A DNA stretch of 64,000 nt from Victivallales bacterium (GCA_017548425.1 JAFZAB010000091.1:1-64000), one strand, 5' to 3'; positions 28,216 through 37,186 are shown, counted from the first letter of the stretch. Notes: generated from the sequence alone by a model not told the origin. Made by a program: numbers and translations.

Positions 28216-29496
28216 CCAATCTGTAAAAAATGCGGTCTTATTCTTGCGGCAAGCGACAAAGTCTGCCGCGGTTGCGGCACGCCAGTCGCGCCAACGGCGC
28301 AACCCTCACAGGACGCACAGCCGCCACAGTTTCCGTCATCCGCCATGCCTGAATCCACACCACTGCCGAAACCAAGCGGTTTGACGTATTCTTCGCCGTT
28401 GTCGTCATCGGCACCGCAACCGTCTGCGCCACCGCCGATTCCTGCGGCTCCGCCACCGACGCCGTCTTTCGCGGCACCACCGCCGATTCCATCGACTCCG
28501 CAATCGCCCGCGGCTCCTCCGCCAACGCCGTCGTTCGCGGCACCACCGCCATTGTCGCAGACATCAGTATTTGGAACAACTTCAACATCAGGGACATATA
28601 AAGCCCCGACAGCTCCTATGGCACCACCGCCGGTGACACCGCCTCCTGTGGCACCAGCCAATCCCGCGCCACCCGCATCGCAACCAGCAGCGCCGCAACC
28701 ACCTACACCGCCGCCCGAACCAGTGGCCGCGGCACAGCCGCAACCGCCTAAACAGCAGCCTGCGGAACAGCCGCAGGAGCCGAAGCCAATTCGTCCAAAA
28801 GCCTTCAAACCAAACGGCGGCGCTTCCAAACTGCCGCCGAATCTGGACATCGACAACCAGCCCGTCTCAGGCGTCCGCAAGCCGTTCCAACAGCCACAAC
28901 AGCCGCCGATGGCGCAACCAATCAACATGGCGCAAATTCCGCCCATGGCAAATCCGCCAATCAAAGAACAGCCAATTTACCAACCGTTCACACCACCGAC
29001 ACAACAACCTCCAAATTCCAACGGCAGCTTCAGTACAGGTATGGTCTGGGCCATTCTTGTTTTGATTCTCTGTTGCAATCCAATCGCCATTGCGTCCATC
29101 GTTCTTTCGGCTATTGCAGGGGCTGAATTCAAACGCGGTGATTTTGAAAACGCTCAAAAGCACGCAAGCCTTTCCAAAAAAATCACGATTGCCGCGGCAA
29201 TCATTACCATCATCTTCGGTGCCATCATCAACAATTTGGCGGACGAAACAACTTCTGGCGGCGACCAAGATCTCCAAGAGGAAGTAGAAAACGATCCTGC
29301 CAAAGAAAGGATGGTGGACGAAGCTGTCGAAAAAATACAAGATAGAATCAAGCAAAACCAGTCGAACAACGGCGTCAAGATCAATATCCAACCACGCTCC
29401 CCAAATGGTGGCAAAACAGTTGATGAAGACCTTAAGAAGGCGATCTTAAAAGAATTGGAAAAGCAACAACGGTCTAAACAAAAGTCTCAAGATTGA
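28213..29496 (+). CDS. zinc-ribbon, proline-rich, CD225-type membrane protein
   Basis: 427 residues. The N-terminal Cys4 zinc ribbon uses Cys4, Cys7, Cys18 and Cys21. A low-complexity Pro/Ala/Gln stretch follows (about 25-270). Two hydrophobic helices, about 275-300 (MVWAILVLILCCNPIAIAS) and 320-345, flank an amphipathic AEFKRGDFENAQKHASLSKK, the signature of the CD225/dispanin fold. A charged C-terminal tail (350-427) is probably helical. Bacterial CD225 proteins have no settled role. Here it is followed after 10 bases by a DUF2752 gene, a pairing I recall from other bacteria, so a membrane-associated function with that partner is likely. Confidence 0.68.
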   Translation: MPICKKCGLILAASDKVCRGCGTPVAPTAQPSQDAQPPQFPSSAMPESTPLPKPSGLTYSSPLSSSAPQPSAPPPIPAAPPPTPSFAAPPPIPSTPQSPAAPPPTPSFAAPPPLSQTSVFGTTSTSGTYKAPTAPMAPPPVTPPPVAPANPAPPASQPAAPQPPTPPPEPVAAAQPQPPKQQPAEQPQEPKPIRPKAFKPNGGASKLPPNLDIDNQPVSGVRKPFQQPQQPPMAQPINMAQIPPMANPPIKEQPIYQPFTPPTQQPPNSNGSFSTGMVWAILVLILCCNPIAIASIVLSAIAGAEFKRGDFENAQKHASLSKKITIAAAIITIIFGAIINNLADETTSGGDQDLQEEVENDPAKERMVDEAVEKIQDRIKQNQSNNGVKINIQPRSPNGGKTVDEDLKKAILKELEKQQRSKQKSQD

Positions 29497-29506
29497 TTCT
29501 GATCAG

Positions 29507-29902
29507 ATGAAACTCACCCGTAAACAGTTGACAATACTCGCCATACCCGCCGCGATCCTGCTGATCGCGGCGTTGGCGGCTGTTTACGCCATGGAGCCTG
29601 GCAACACCGTCCAACGATTCATGCCAAAATGCCCCTTCCATCAAATGACGGGCATGCACTGCCCGGGCTGCGGCGGCACGCGAGCCGTCCATGCCCTGCT
29701 CCATGGACATCCTCTCAAAGCATTGCGTTGCAATGCGATCCTGTTTCCAGGCGTCATCTGCGCGTTGCTTATCTGGAGATATCCCAAGCTCCAATACAAC
29801 AAGCCGTTCGCGTTCACCATCGCCGCCATTTTCTTCCTCTTTTTCATCCTGCGGAACATCCCCTGCTATCCTTTCTCCCTGCTGGCCCCGCCGTCCTTCT
29901 GA
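29507..29902 (+). CDS. DUF2752 small membrane protein
   Basis: 131 residues with three or four hydrophobic segments (about 8-29, 78-93, 100-117). The family hallmark CPFHQMTGMHCPGCGGTRA (42-60) is present, with cysteines 42, 52 and 55. This suggests a metal or redox site at the membrane face. Function is unknown for the family. It sits between the CD225 gene and, 3 bases downstream, the membrane polyferredoxin gene, so an operon of the three plus the aldo/keto reductase is likely. Confidence 0.75.
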   Translation: MKLTRKQLTILAIPAAILLIAALAAVYAMEPGNTVQRFMPKCPFHQMTGMHCPGCGGTRAVHALLHGHPLKALRCNAILFPGVICALLIWRYPKLQYNKPFAFTIAAIFFLFFILRNIPCYPFSLLAPPSF

Positions 29903-29905
29903 ACC

Positions 29906-31477
29906 ATGAAAAAAAAGAACAACCTGCCTAGACGAATCCGCATTGGCGTCGCCGCCATTGTATTCATTCTCATCTGCCTGGCGTTCATCGGTTTACTGCC
30001 GCAAGCCGCCGCGTTGCTGAAAATCCAGGCAGCGCCGTCGTTGATGAAAACCATCGCCGCGTTCTCCGTCGGCGCATTGGTCACATGCATCGTCATCCTC
30101 CTTGTCACGTTCCTGTTCGGACGTTTCTACTGCTCCGTCGTCTGTCCGCTCGGTATCGCACAGGACATCGCAGCGTTCATCTTCCGGCGAAAAGGCAAGC
30201 CGTTGCCGCCCCATCTCGCCTTCCTGCGGGCAATCTGCCTGGGCATCGCCATCGGTTTTCTCGCCATCGGCTGGACATTGGGATTCAAGATGTTAGACCC
30301 GTATTCGAATTTTGGACGTCCCTTCGCCGCATGGAATCAGCCGAAGGCAGCCGTCGTTGAAAAAGCGAATGAAACTGCTGCCGAAAAAGAGGACGACGAT
30401 GATTCAGAAGAAGAGGAAAAAAGCGTTGCCGCCCCAACAGACGTTGTGGAAAGCAACTGCTCCAAAGGATGCATTCTATCATCCTACGGCATTGGCGCCA
30501 TCCTGCCCGTCATCGTCATCATCGGTGTTGCAGTTTGGCGCAAACGCCTCTTCTGCAATGCCATCTGCCCGGTTGGAACGACGCTCGGCATCGTCTCCAA
30601 AATCGGTCTGTTCAAACTCTCCATTACGGAAAAATGCATCAAATGCGGACGGTGCGTCAAAGCCTGCAATGCAGGTTGCATCGACATTGACCATCGCAAT
30701 CTCGACAACGCGCGTTGCGTCCGCTGCCTGAACTGTCTTGCCGTCTGCCCCATGGGAGCCATTCATTTCGGACGTCCCATCGCCACGGAACAACCGTCGG
30801 AACAACCAGTTGCCGAAACGCCTGAGCAAACAAAAGAAAAACCTGCAGCCGACATGAAAAAACGCGAACTGCTTTTAGCAATTCCCGTTGGGCTTGTTGG
30901 CCTCGGCGTCAGCGCCGCCGTCGGCAAGCATTTTCTGAAGCAGTTGCTTGACGCAAAAACAGCGGAAACAGAAGAAGATACAGATGAAGAATCTGTGGCC
31001 GCTCCGCAGTTCATCCTCCCGCCGGGAGCGGGAGACGTGGCGCGATTCGCCACAAAATGCACGGCCTGTTTGCTTTGCGTCCACAACTGTCCGTCCAAGA
31101 TCATCAAGCCGTCGCCAACTGGCTATGGCTTCGTCCGAATCGACTTGACGAACAGCCATTGCGGTTTCGATTGCAACCGTTGTTCGCAGATCTGCCCGAC
31201 GGGCGCCATCCGTCCCGTTCCGCTCGCGGAAAAACAGACACTCCGCATCGCGCAGGCCGCCATCAACTACAAGAACTGCAAGGTCTTCCGTGATGACGAG
31301 CCTTGCGGCAAATGCGCGGAAGTCTGCCCGACAAAGGCCATCACCCTCCACAAGACAGGCGCCCCGAAATTGAACAAAAATAGTTGTATAGGTTGCGGCG
31401 CATGCCAAGCCATCTGTCCAAACAAAACCATCACGGTATCACCAATACTTAAACAAGAAGGAGTCGAAACAGAATGA
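29906..31477 (+). CDS. membrane polyferredoxin, NapH-like plus NapG-like fusion
   Basis: 523 residues. The N-terminal half resembles NapH: hydrophobic segments (about 13-35, 50-72, 105-124, 192-211), two CxxxCP loops (GRFYCSVVCPLG 72-83; LFCNAICPVG 215-223), and two 4Fe-4S sets (Cys244/247/250/254; Cys271/274/277/281). After KKRELLLAIPVGLVGLG (318-334), which looks like an internal membrane anchor, four more cysteine sets appear (385/388/391/395, 419/423/426/430, 458/467/470/474, 494/497/500/504), as in NapG/MauM ferredoxins. It probably passes electrons between the quinone pool or cytoplasm and a periplasmic partner. Its last bases overlap the start of the aldo/keto reductase gene (ATGA), so the two are translationally coupled. 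No nitrate reductase is nearby. Confidence 0.78.
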   Translation: MKKKNNLPRRIRIGVAAIVFILICLAFIGLLPQAAALLKIQAAPSLMKTIAAFSVGALVTCIVILLVTFLFGRFYCSVVCPLGIAQDIAAFIFRRKGKPLPPHLAFLRAICLGIAIGFLAIGWTLGFKMLDPYSNFGRPFAAWNQPKAAVVEKANETAAEKEDDDDSEEEEKSVAAPTDVVESNCSKGCILSSYGIGAILPVIVIIGVAVWRKRLFCNAICPVGTTLGIVSKIGLFKLSITEKCIKCGRCVKACNAGCIDIDHRNLDNARCVRCLNCLAVCPMGAIHFGRPIATEQPSEQPVAETPEQTKEKPAADMKKRELLLAIPVGLVGLGVSAAVGKHFLKQLLDAKTAETEEDTDEESVAAPQFILPPGAGDVARFATKCTACLLCVHNCPSKIIKPSPTGYGFVRIDLTNSHCGFDCNRCSQICPTGAIRPVPLAEKQTLRIAQAAINYKNCKVFRDDEPCGKCAEVCPTKAITLHKTGAPKLNKNSCIGCGACQAICPNKTITVSPILKQEGVETE

Positions 31478-32715
31478 ACAGACGTGATTTTCTCAAAACC
31501 GCCATCGCCTCAGCCGCCGCCACGCAAGTGACGTCGCTTGTCGCGCAGGAAGCTCCCAAACTCAACAAAGTGTCGTCGCTCTCAAACGGCCCGCAGGTCG
31601 CTCGCCGCACGCTGCGCAATACGGACATTTCCGTCCCGCTGCTTGGCTACGGCATGATGCGTCTCCCGACAAACGGCGATAAAATCGACTACGAAAAGGC
31701 AGAAGCCCTTGTCAGACGCGCACTTGAAGCAGGCATCAACTATTTTGACACAGCCTATTTCTATCATAAAGGCCAGTCCGAAAAATTCTGCGGCGACATT
31801 CTCCCGAAATTTCCACGTGATTCCTACTATCTCACCAGCAAGATGCCCGTCGGCCTCTGCAAGACGGAAGCGGATGTGGAACGCATTTTCAATGAACAGC
31901 TTGAACGTTGCAAAGCGGATTATTTCGATTTCTATCTCTTCCACAACATGAACGCAAATGTCTGGAAGACAGCCACCAAGCTCCATGTGTGGGATTTTCT
32001 CCAGAAGAAAAAGGCGGAAGGCAAAGTCCGCAAGATCGGTTTCTCCTTCCATGACAAATTCGAAACCCTCAAGAAAATCGCCGATGCCTATCCGTGGGAT
32101 TTCGCGCAAATCCAACTGAACATTCTTGACTGGGAGCTCTACCACTCCCGTGAGCAGTATGAGATCCTCACGGAGCGCAACATCCCCGTCGTCATCATGG
32201 AACCGCTTCGTGGCGGCGCACTTGCGACGCTTTCACAAGACGCGAACGACATTCTCAAGAAGGCCAATCCGAATCTGACGACGGCTGCCTGGGCATTCCG
32301 TTTCGTCGCCTCCCTGCCTAATGTTCTCACCATCCTCTCCGGCATGTCAAAAATGGAGCATCTTGAAGAAAACATCAAGACGTTCTCCGAATTCAAGCCG
32401 CTCACTGACGACGAACGCAAAGTTCTTGACGAAGCCGTCCAGGCCTACCGCAAGGCGGGCGCCATCCCCTGCACGGGTTGCCGCTACTGCATGCCCTGCC
32501 CCGCAGGCGTCGAAATCTCGACCATCTTCGGACTCTATAACCAGTTCAAACTCAACCACAACAAGTGGCAGTTCAAGAATGGTTACAACGGCATTCCTGA
32601 CGATGCCCGCGTGGATTCCTGCGTCGAATGCGAATCCTGCCTCAAGAAGTGCCCGCAACAGTTGCAGATTCCCACACTGCTGAAGAAAGTCGAAGAAGAA
32701 GTCAAGCAGAATTGA
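31474..32715 (+). CDS. Tat-exported aldo/keto reductase with C-terminal ferredoxin domain
   Basis: 413 residues. It starts with a twin-arginine signal, NRRDFLKTAIASAAA, so it should fold in the cytoplasm and be exported. Residues 45-310 are an aldo/keto reductase barrel with the complete tetrad: Asp92 and Tyr97 (FDTAYFYHKGQSE), Lys123 (TSKMP), His157 (YLFHN). The C-terminus holds two 4Fe-4S sets: Cys333/336/339/342 and Cys383/386/389/393. RBS AGGAG lies about 10 bases upstream, inside the polyferredoxin gene. NADPH is not expected outside the cytoplasm, so electrons may come through the Fe-S clusters from the coupled polyferredoxin. Substrate unknown, plausibly a sugar-derived carbonyl or an oxidised sugar. 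Confidence 0.8.
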   Translation: MNRRDFLKTAIASAAATQVTSLVAQEAPKLNKVSSLSNGPQVARRTLRNTDISVPLLGYGMMRLPTNGDKIDYEKAEALVRRALEAGINYFDTAYFYHKGQSEKFCGDILPKFPRDSYYLTSKMPVGLCKTEADVERIFNEQLERCKADYFDFYLFHNMNANVWKTATKLHVWDFLQKKKAEGKVRKIGFSFHDKFETLKKIADAYPWDFAQIQLNILDWELYHSREQYEILTERNIPVVIMEPLRGGALATLSQDANDILKKANPNLTTAAWAFRFVASLPNVLTILSGMSKMEHLEENIKTFSEFKPLTDDERKVLDEAVQAYRKAGAIPCTGCRYCMPCPAGVEISTIFGLYNQFKLNHNKWQFKNGYNGIPDDARVDSCVECESCLKKCPQQLQIPTLLKKVEEEVKQN

Positions 32716-32742
32716 TTTTTTTATCAACCTATATATAATAAG

Positions 32743-32773
32743 AACCACGAATAAACCATGTTCATTCGTGGTT
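32743..32773 (+). repeat. inverted ATTCGTGGTT hairpin between two genes
   Basis: AACCACGAAT (32743-32752) pairs perfectly with ATTCGTGGTT (32764-32773), loop 11 bases. It belongs to the dispersed ATTCGTG(T/G) family also seen at 12454-12535. There is no T-run, but it may still end the upstream operon. Confidence 0.6.
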
Positions 32774-32806
32774 CAGTTACATTAACCTAAAAACATCATC
32801 TGCCTC

Positions 32807-35800
32807 ATGAACAAAAAAATTACATTGATTTCATTTCTTTCCGCATTGATGGTCGTTTCCGCCTTCACGCCGCCGCTTCCGGAAGGCGCATATAACGAAT
32901 GGCGCTACGACAAGGCGTGGAAGGCATCTTCCGCCTTGCGCGAAACAGTCTGCCTCAACGGCTTATGGCAATTCCGCTCCGCCCCGCAGTACAAGGATGA
33001 AGTTATTGTCGATACCGTTCATGAGTTGAAGATGACGGGGCCGGAATCCATGGACCGTTGGGTCATCAGCAAGCCTTCGCACGGCTCCATCCAAGCGTCA
33101 TATGACCCGTCGCAGCATACGGCCGGCAACGGTGCGCTGAAAGTCGATCTCGACATTCCGCCGAACGAGAATCTCTATCATGTCCACACGATGCTCAAAA
33201 ACATCCCGTCGCAGACGAAGCTGAACGTCCGTCTCGACGTCCTCAATCAAGTCAAGCTAGGAACCATCCAGATCGAAATACAGGATTCACGCCACTGGCA
33301 GTATTTCTGCCATCTCGGCAAGGAAATTCCCGTTTCGGACAAATGGCAGACGCTCGACATGGAAATCAGCCTCCCCGCCGACACGAAGGAAATCAAGATC
33401 ATCGTCTGCCGCAACCGCGGTACGCAGAGCGGCGTCAAAGGAACAGTTTGGTTCGACAACCTGCGAATCGTCAAAGTCGATCGCCCAATCGTCAAGAATC
33501 CGCCGCTTCCCGCTGACGACAAGTGGGGCTTCGCCAAAGTGCCCGCCGTCCGAAATGAAGACGTTTTCTACCATGACGACGATCCAGGCCGTGAGAATCC
33601 CGCCGACAGGCATTTCGCGTGGTACCGCCGCGACATCATGATTCCAAAATTCTGGGAAAAACGCCGCATTTTCCTGCAATTCGACCGGCTGACGACGAAC
33701 GCCATCGTTTTCTGCCACGGCAAGAAGGTCGGCGAGCTTGATTACCAGGGAGGTTCGTTGGATGTCACAAAATACGCAGAACCAGGCCAAAAACTTCCTA
33801 TCTGCGTATTTATACAGTCTCGCAAAGCCGCAAGCATCCTCCCGCGTGTCATCAAGCGGTCTGGTCAATCGCCAACCGCCATCAACGGCGATGTCTTCCT
33901 CCGCTCCCTGCCAAAGGAAAACACGTTCGATGATTGCACGATCATCACGGACACGGAGGAGAAGACCATCACCGTCAAAACCAATCTCAATCATCGGACG
34001 CAGGAAAACCTTCAATGGCGATTTGACGTCCAAGACGGCGACAAAATCGTCAAATCCTTGAGCGGGAAGGTATTAGGCGATCAAATCGTCGCGAAGGACA
34101 AATGGCTGGATGCCGTCCTGTGGGAACCAGCCACGCCGAAACTCTACACGCTGACGCTCTCCTGCTTCAAAGGCGTGGATCTCGTCGATCAGACGACACC
34201 GATCCGCTTCGGGTTCCGCGATTTTAAAATCAAAGGCAAGTTCTTCTATCTGAACGGGATAAAGTTCAACTTGGCCCCTTGCGCCTACTGGCCGTTCAAA
34301 GGCAACTGGCATACGAAGGAGGCCATGCGCCATTGGATTAAAAAGGCAAAGGCCGCCGGTTACAACTACGTCTATATCGAAGACGCAACACCTCCCGGCA
34401 AACCGGACGCCAATCCGGCCATTCTGGAAGTCTGCGACGAAGAAGGCATGCTCGTCGGCCTCGGCCCGCTTCCCGTCACAGGCTTCTTCAGCGACATCGA
34501 CGAACCGAAGGCATGGGACGACTGGACCATCCACGCCGAACGCGATGTCCGCCGCGTCATCAACCATCCGTCGCTCGTCATGTGGCGCATGAACATGAAC
34601 GGCAACTGCTACGGGCAAGACCAGAATCCGCTTATGCTGGACGGCAAAATGGATTTCACGCCAGGCTCCCCTTCCGCCAAGAAGGAGTACGCCATGCTCA
34701 AATCCAACGCCTTCATTCGCCTGCTCGATCCCACGCGCCCCACGTACAATCACGCCTGCGGCAAAATCGGTGAACTCTATACATTGAACAATTATCTCGG
34801 CTGGCCCGAACAGCAGGATCTCCGCGAATGGCTCCGCGTCTGGGCTCAGAACGGTGACAAGCCGCTCTTCATGGTCGAACACGCCATCCCCTATCCGGGC
34901 GATTTCCAGATGCGCGATCCACGCCAATGGTGGCGAAATGAACCAGTGATGACCGAATACGGTGCCATCCAGCTCGGCGAGAAAGCCTACGATCTGGAAG
35001 AGGACGACTATGTCGATTATCTCTCCCGCCAGTGGCATCAGCAGAGAAAAGTCTGGTATTCATCCTACCCGTATTTCTGCGACAACTATCCGCCGATTCT
35101 CGACATCTGCTCCTCCCGCGTCTATGAAGTCCTCATCCCCGCATGGCGCACATGGGGCATTTCCGGCGGCGTCAACGCTTGGGAGAACTGCTGGCGGCGT
35201 CTTATCAAGAAATCCGCCCCTGGCGCGGTTGGGCAAACTCCTCCGCCCGTTCCGCTTAAGACGGACTGGGCCAATCTGCAGCGGCCTGGTTATGATTGCT
35301 CTGAGTGGGTCTATGATCCAGGCGGCGGCGGCGAAATCCGCACGCTTCATGATCTCGGTCGTCCTGAAGAGGCGGAATACTTCCAGCCGACCATGCGTAG
35401 CGAAGTCATGCCGCAAATTCTCGCGCCGCTGTATGCCTACATCGGCGGACCGGACGACCAATGGTTCGCGCAAGACCACACGTTCCGCACGGGGGAAGCC
35501 GTCGGAAAATCTGTCATCCTGCTCAATGACAACCGCAAGCCTGTGACATTCAACGTCCAATGGCGTTGTATCATGGACGCTCAAACGGTCGCCTCCGGCA
35601 AGGAAGACGTCATTGTCCAGCCCGGAGAATCTGGCCGTGCTCAAATCAAATTCACCGCTCCGAAAGTCGCCAACCGCTCGGCGGCGCAAATCGAAGCCAC
35701 CGTCAAGGTGGATGACAAATGGCTCAATGTGAAACCGTTTGCCATTCAGTTCTATCCGCCTCGTGCCAAACGGAATGCCTCTTTCCTGTCATGGGGCCTG

Positions 35801-37081
35801 CTGGATGCCGCCGGCAAGACGACGGAAGCCTTCTCCCGCGCGGGCATCAAGATTCCGAAACTGGATCCAGACAAACCGATTCCGCTGAATCTGCAAGTTC
35901 TCGCCATTGGTTGTGAATCATTGGACAAAGTTCGCAACGCTCCTGCATTGAAGGACTTGCAACGGTATGTCGATCGCGGCTTGACGGTCGTCGTATTCGA
36001 ACAGACCGCCAAAGCCCTGTCGGAAGCCTTTGGTTTCCGCGCCTTCACGCCAGGCTCACGGCAACTTTGGATCCGCCAACCGAACCACGCCATTCTGAAT
36101 GGTTTGGTCAACGAAGATCTGGCCGATTGGCGTGGCGCGACATCGCTTGGCCCGCTGGCCGGACCGCCCAAAAGCCTTGACGCTGAACAGCGTTGGAAAC
36201 GCGTCTGGCGTTGCTCGCAGCTCGGTGTCGTCGCTTCGACCATCGTCGAAAAGCCGCATCAGACCAGTGTCCATCCGCTTGTCGATACAGGCTTTGATCT
36301 CCGTTACATGGCTCTCTGGGAGACGTTTAGCGGTAGCGGTCGCATGATTTTCTGCCAATTGGACATCACGGATCGTATCGCCAAAGACGCCGTCGCCGAC
36401 AAGATTTTCACGAATCTTGCTGCATATGCGATGACGCCATCTACTTATAAGCAAAGTGCCATGGCCAACATCGCCTCCATTCCGCAGAATCCACAGCAGT
36501 CAGTCATGCTTCTGAAGCGCGGCTGCAAACCGCAAATCGAAAAATCTGCGGAAGCCCTGAAAGACTTTGTTCTCTTTGGCGGAACCATCGTCGCATCAGG
36601 CCTTTCCATGGATGACGCACAGGCGTTGATTGACGCCACTGGCAACCGCTTCGCCGTCAAACTCGAAACGCATTGGAAGAACCATTTGGATTCCACGCGT
36701 CTTCCCGCCGTTTTCGCAGGCGTTTCACCCGCCGAAATCCATTGGCGCCGCAAATTGGAAGCTCCTGTCGTCAGTGAAGTTGCCAATGACGGCTGGAAGA
36801 GCGATACAGGCGTCATCGCAGACATTCCAATTGAAAAAGGCCGTATCGTCTGGCTCTCCGCCGCCGCGGAAGATTTCGATCCGGAATGGCGGAAAGACAT
36901 GGTCTTCACGCGCGTCAAGACGGAACGTCTGCTGACCATCGTTCTCGCCAATTGCGGCATCGAATCCGGCCCGTCATGGACGGCCTTCTTCGGCCCGGAA
37001 GCGCAAAAAGGAGACCAAACGCTCCTCTATACGGATACGCGCCTCGACCGCGATGATCCCTACGCGGATATGAGGTGGTAA
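32807..37081 (+). CDS. giant secreted GH2-like protein with inserted CBM and altered acid/base
   Basis: 1424 residues, signal peptide MNKKITLISFLSALMVVSAF. The GH2 sugar-binding domain starts at CLNGLWQFR (about 49) but is split by a CBM4/9-like sandwich (about 68-225: HELKMTGPES ... VWFDNLRIVKV), then resumes (FAWYRRDIMIPKFWEKR). The Ig-like domain is about 370-475 and the barrel begins at FYLNGIKFNLA. Where GH2 enzymes have W-x-x-x-N-E, this protein reads MWRMNMNGN after NHPSLV, putting Asn598 at the acid/base position. The nucleophile candidate Glu691 (FMVEHAIPYPG) is kept. Residues about 900-1424 include a Rossmann-like region (VLAIGCESLDKV) and more sandwiches. It may be an inactive binder, a retuned enzyme, or use another acid. 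No clear RBS. Confidence 0.68.
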   Translation: MNKKITLISFLSALMVVSAFTPPLPEGAYNEWRYDKAWKASSALRETVCLNGLWQFRSAPQYKDEVIVDTVHELKMTGPESMDRWVISKPSHGSIQASYDPSQHTAGNGALKVDLDIPPNENLYHVHTMLKNIPSQTKLNVRLDVLNQVKLGTIQIEIQDSRHWQYFCHLGKEIPVSDKWQTLDMEISLPADTKEIKIIVCRNRGTQSGVKGTVWFDNLRIVKVDRPIVKNPPLPADDKWGFAKVPAVRNEDVFYHDDDPGRENPADRHFAWYRRDIMIPKFWEKRRIFLQFDRLTTNAIVFCHGKKVGELDYQGGSLDVTKYAEPGQKLPICVFIQSRKAASILPRVIKRSGQSPTAINGDVFLRSLPKENTFDDCTIITDTEEKTITVKTNLNHRTQENLQWRFDVQDGDKIVKSLSGKVLGDQIVAKDKWLDAVLWEPATPKLYTLTLSCFKGVDLVDQTTPIRFGFRDFKIKGKFFYLNGIKFNLAPCAYWPFKGNWHTKEAMRHWIKKAKAAGYNYVYIEDATPPGKPDANPAILEVCDEEGMLVGLGPLPVTGFFSDIDEPKAWDDWTIHAERDVRRVINHPSLVMWRMNMNGNCYGQDQNPLMLDGKMDFTPGSPSAKKEYAMLKSNAFIRLLDPTRPTYNHACGKIGELYTLNNYLGWPEQQDLREWLRVWAQNGDKPLFMVEHAIPYPGDFQMRDPRQWWRNEPVMTEYGAIQLGEKAYDLEEDDYVDYLSRQWHQQRKVWYSSYPYFCDNYPPILDICSSRVYEVLIPAWRTWGISGGVNAWENCWRRLIKKSAPGAVGQTPPPVPLKTDWANLQRPGYDCSEWVYDPGGGGEIRTLHDLGRPEEAEYFQPTMRSEVMPQILAPLYAYIGGPDDQWFAQDHTFRTGEAVGKSVILLNDNRKPVTFNVQWRCIMDAQTVASGKEDVIVQPGESGRAQIKFTAPKVANRSAAQIEATVKVDDKWLNVKPFAIQFYPPRAKRNASFLSWGLLDAAGKTTEAFSRAGIKIPKLDPDKPIPLNLQVLAIGCESLDKVRNAPALKDLQRYVDRGLTVVVFEQTAKALSEAFGFRAFTPGSRQLWIRQPNHAILNGLVNEDLADWRGATSLGPLAGPPKSLDAEQRWKRVWRCSQLGVVASTIVEKPHQTSVHPLVDTGFDLRYMALWETFSGSGRMIFCQLDITDRIAKDAVADKIFTNLAAYAMTPSTYKQSAMANIASIPQNPQQSVMLLKRGCKPQIEKSAEALKDFVLFGGTIVASGLSMDDAQALIDATGNRFAVKLETHWKNHLDSTRLPAVFAGVSPAEIHWRRKLEAPVVSEVANDGWKSDTGVIADIPIEKGRIVWLSAAAEDFDPEWRKDMVFTRVKTERLLTIVLANCGIESGPSWTAFFGPEAQKGDQTLLYTDTRLDRDDPYADMRW

Positions 37082-37086
37082 TTCCA

Positions 37087-37186
37087 CTAGCCTTCTAGTT
37101 TTCTAGATTTCTAGAAGGCTAGAAGGCTAGATGTCTAGAATTCTAGCCGTCTAGATTTGCTTTAAGCTTTTAGCTTTAAGCTTTTA
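37087..37186. repeat. CTAG array (8-bp phase) plus GCTTTAA heptamers between convergent genes
   Basis: CTAG occurs nine times at exact 8-bp spacing (37087, 37095, 37103, 37111, 37119, 37127, 37135, 37143, 37151). It is followed by four heptamers, GCTTTAA, GCTTTTA, GCTTTAA, GCTTTTA (37159-37186), which run into the stop codon of the minus-strand transporter gene. Because CTAG and TCTAGA are self-complementary, the array can fold in either direction and may act as a two-way terminator. Confidence 0.8.

Noticed and set aside
28197-28964. Glycine-rich 255-codon minus-strand frame opposite the proline-rich gene
   Set aside because: A Gly/Ala-rich antisense image of the Pro/Ala codons. The plus strand has the zinc ribbon and CD225 helices.
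29906-31477. Part of a periplasmic nitrate reductase operon
   Set aside because: NapH/NapG-like clusters are present, but no napA, napB, napD or cytochrome gene lies nearby.
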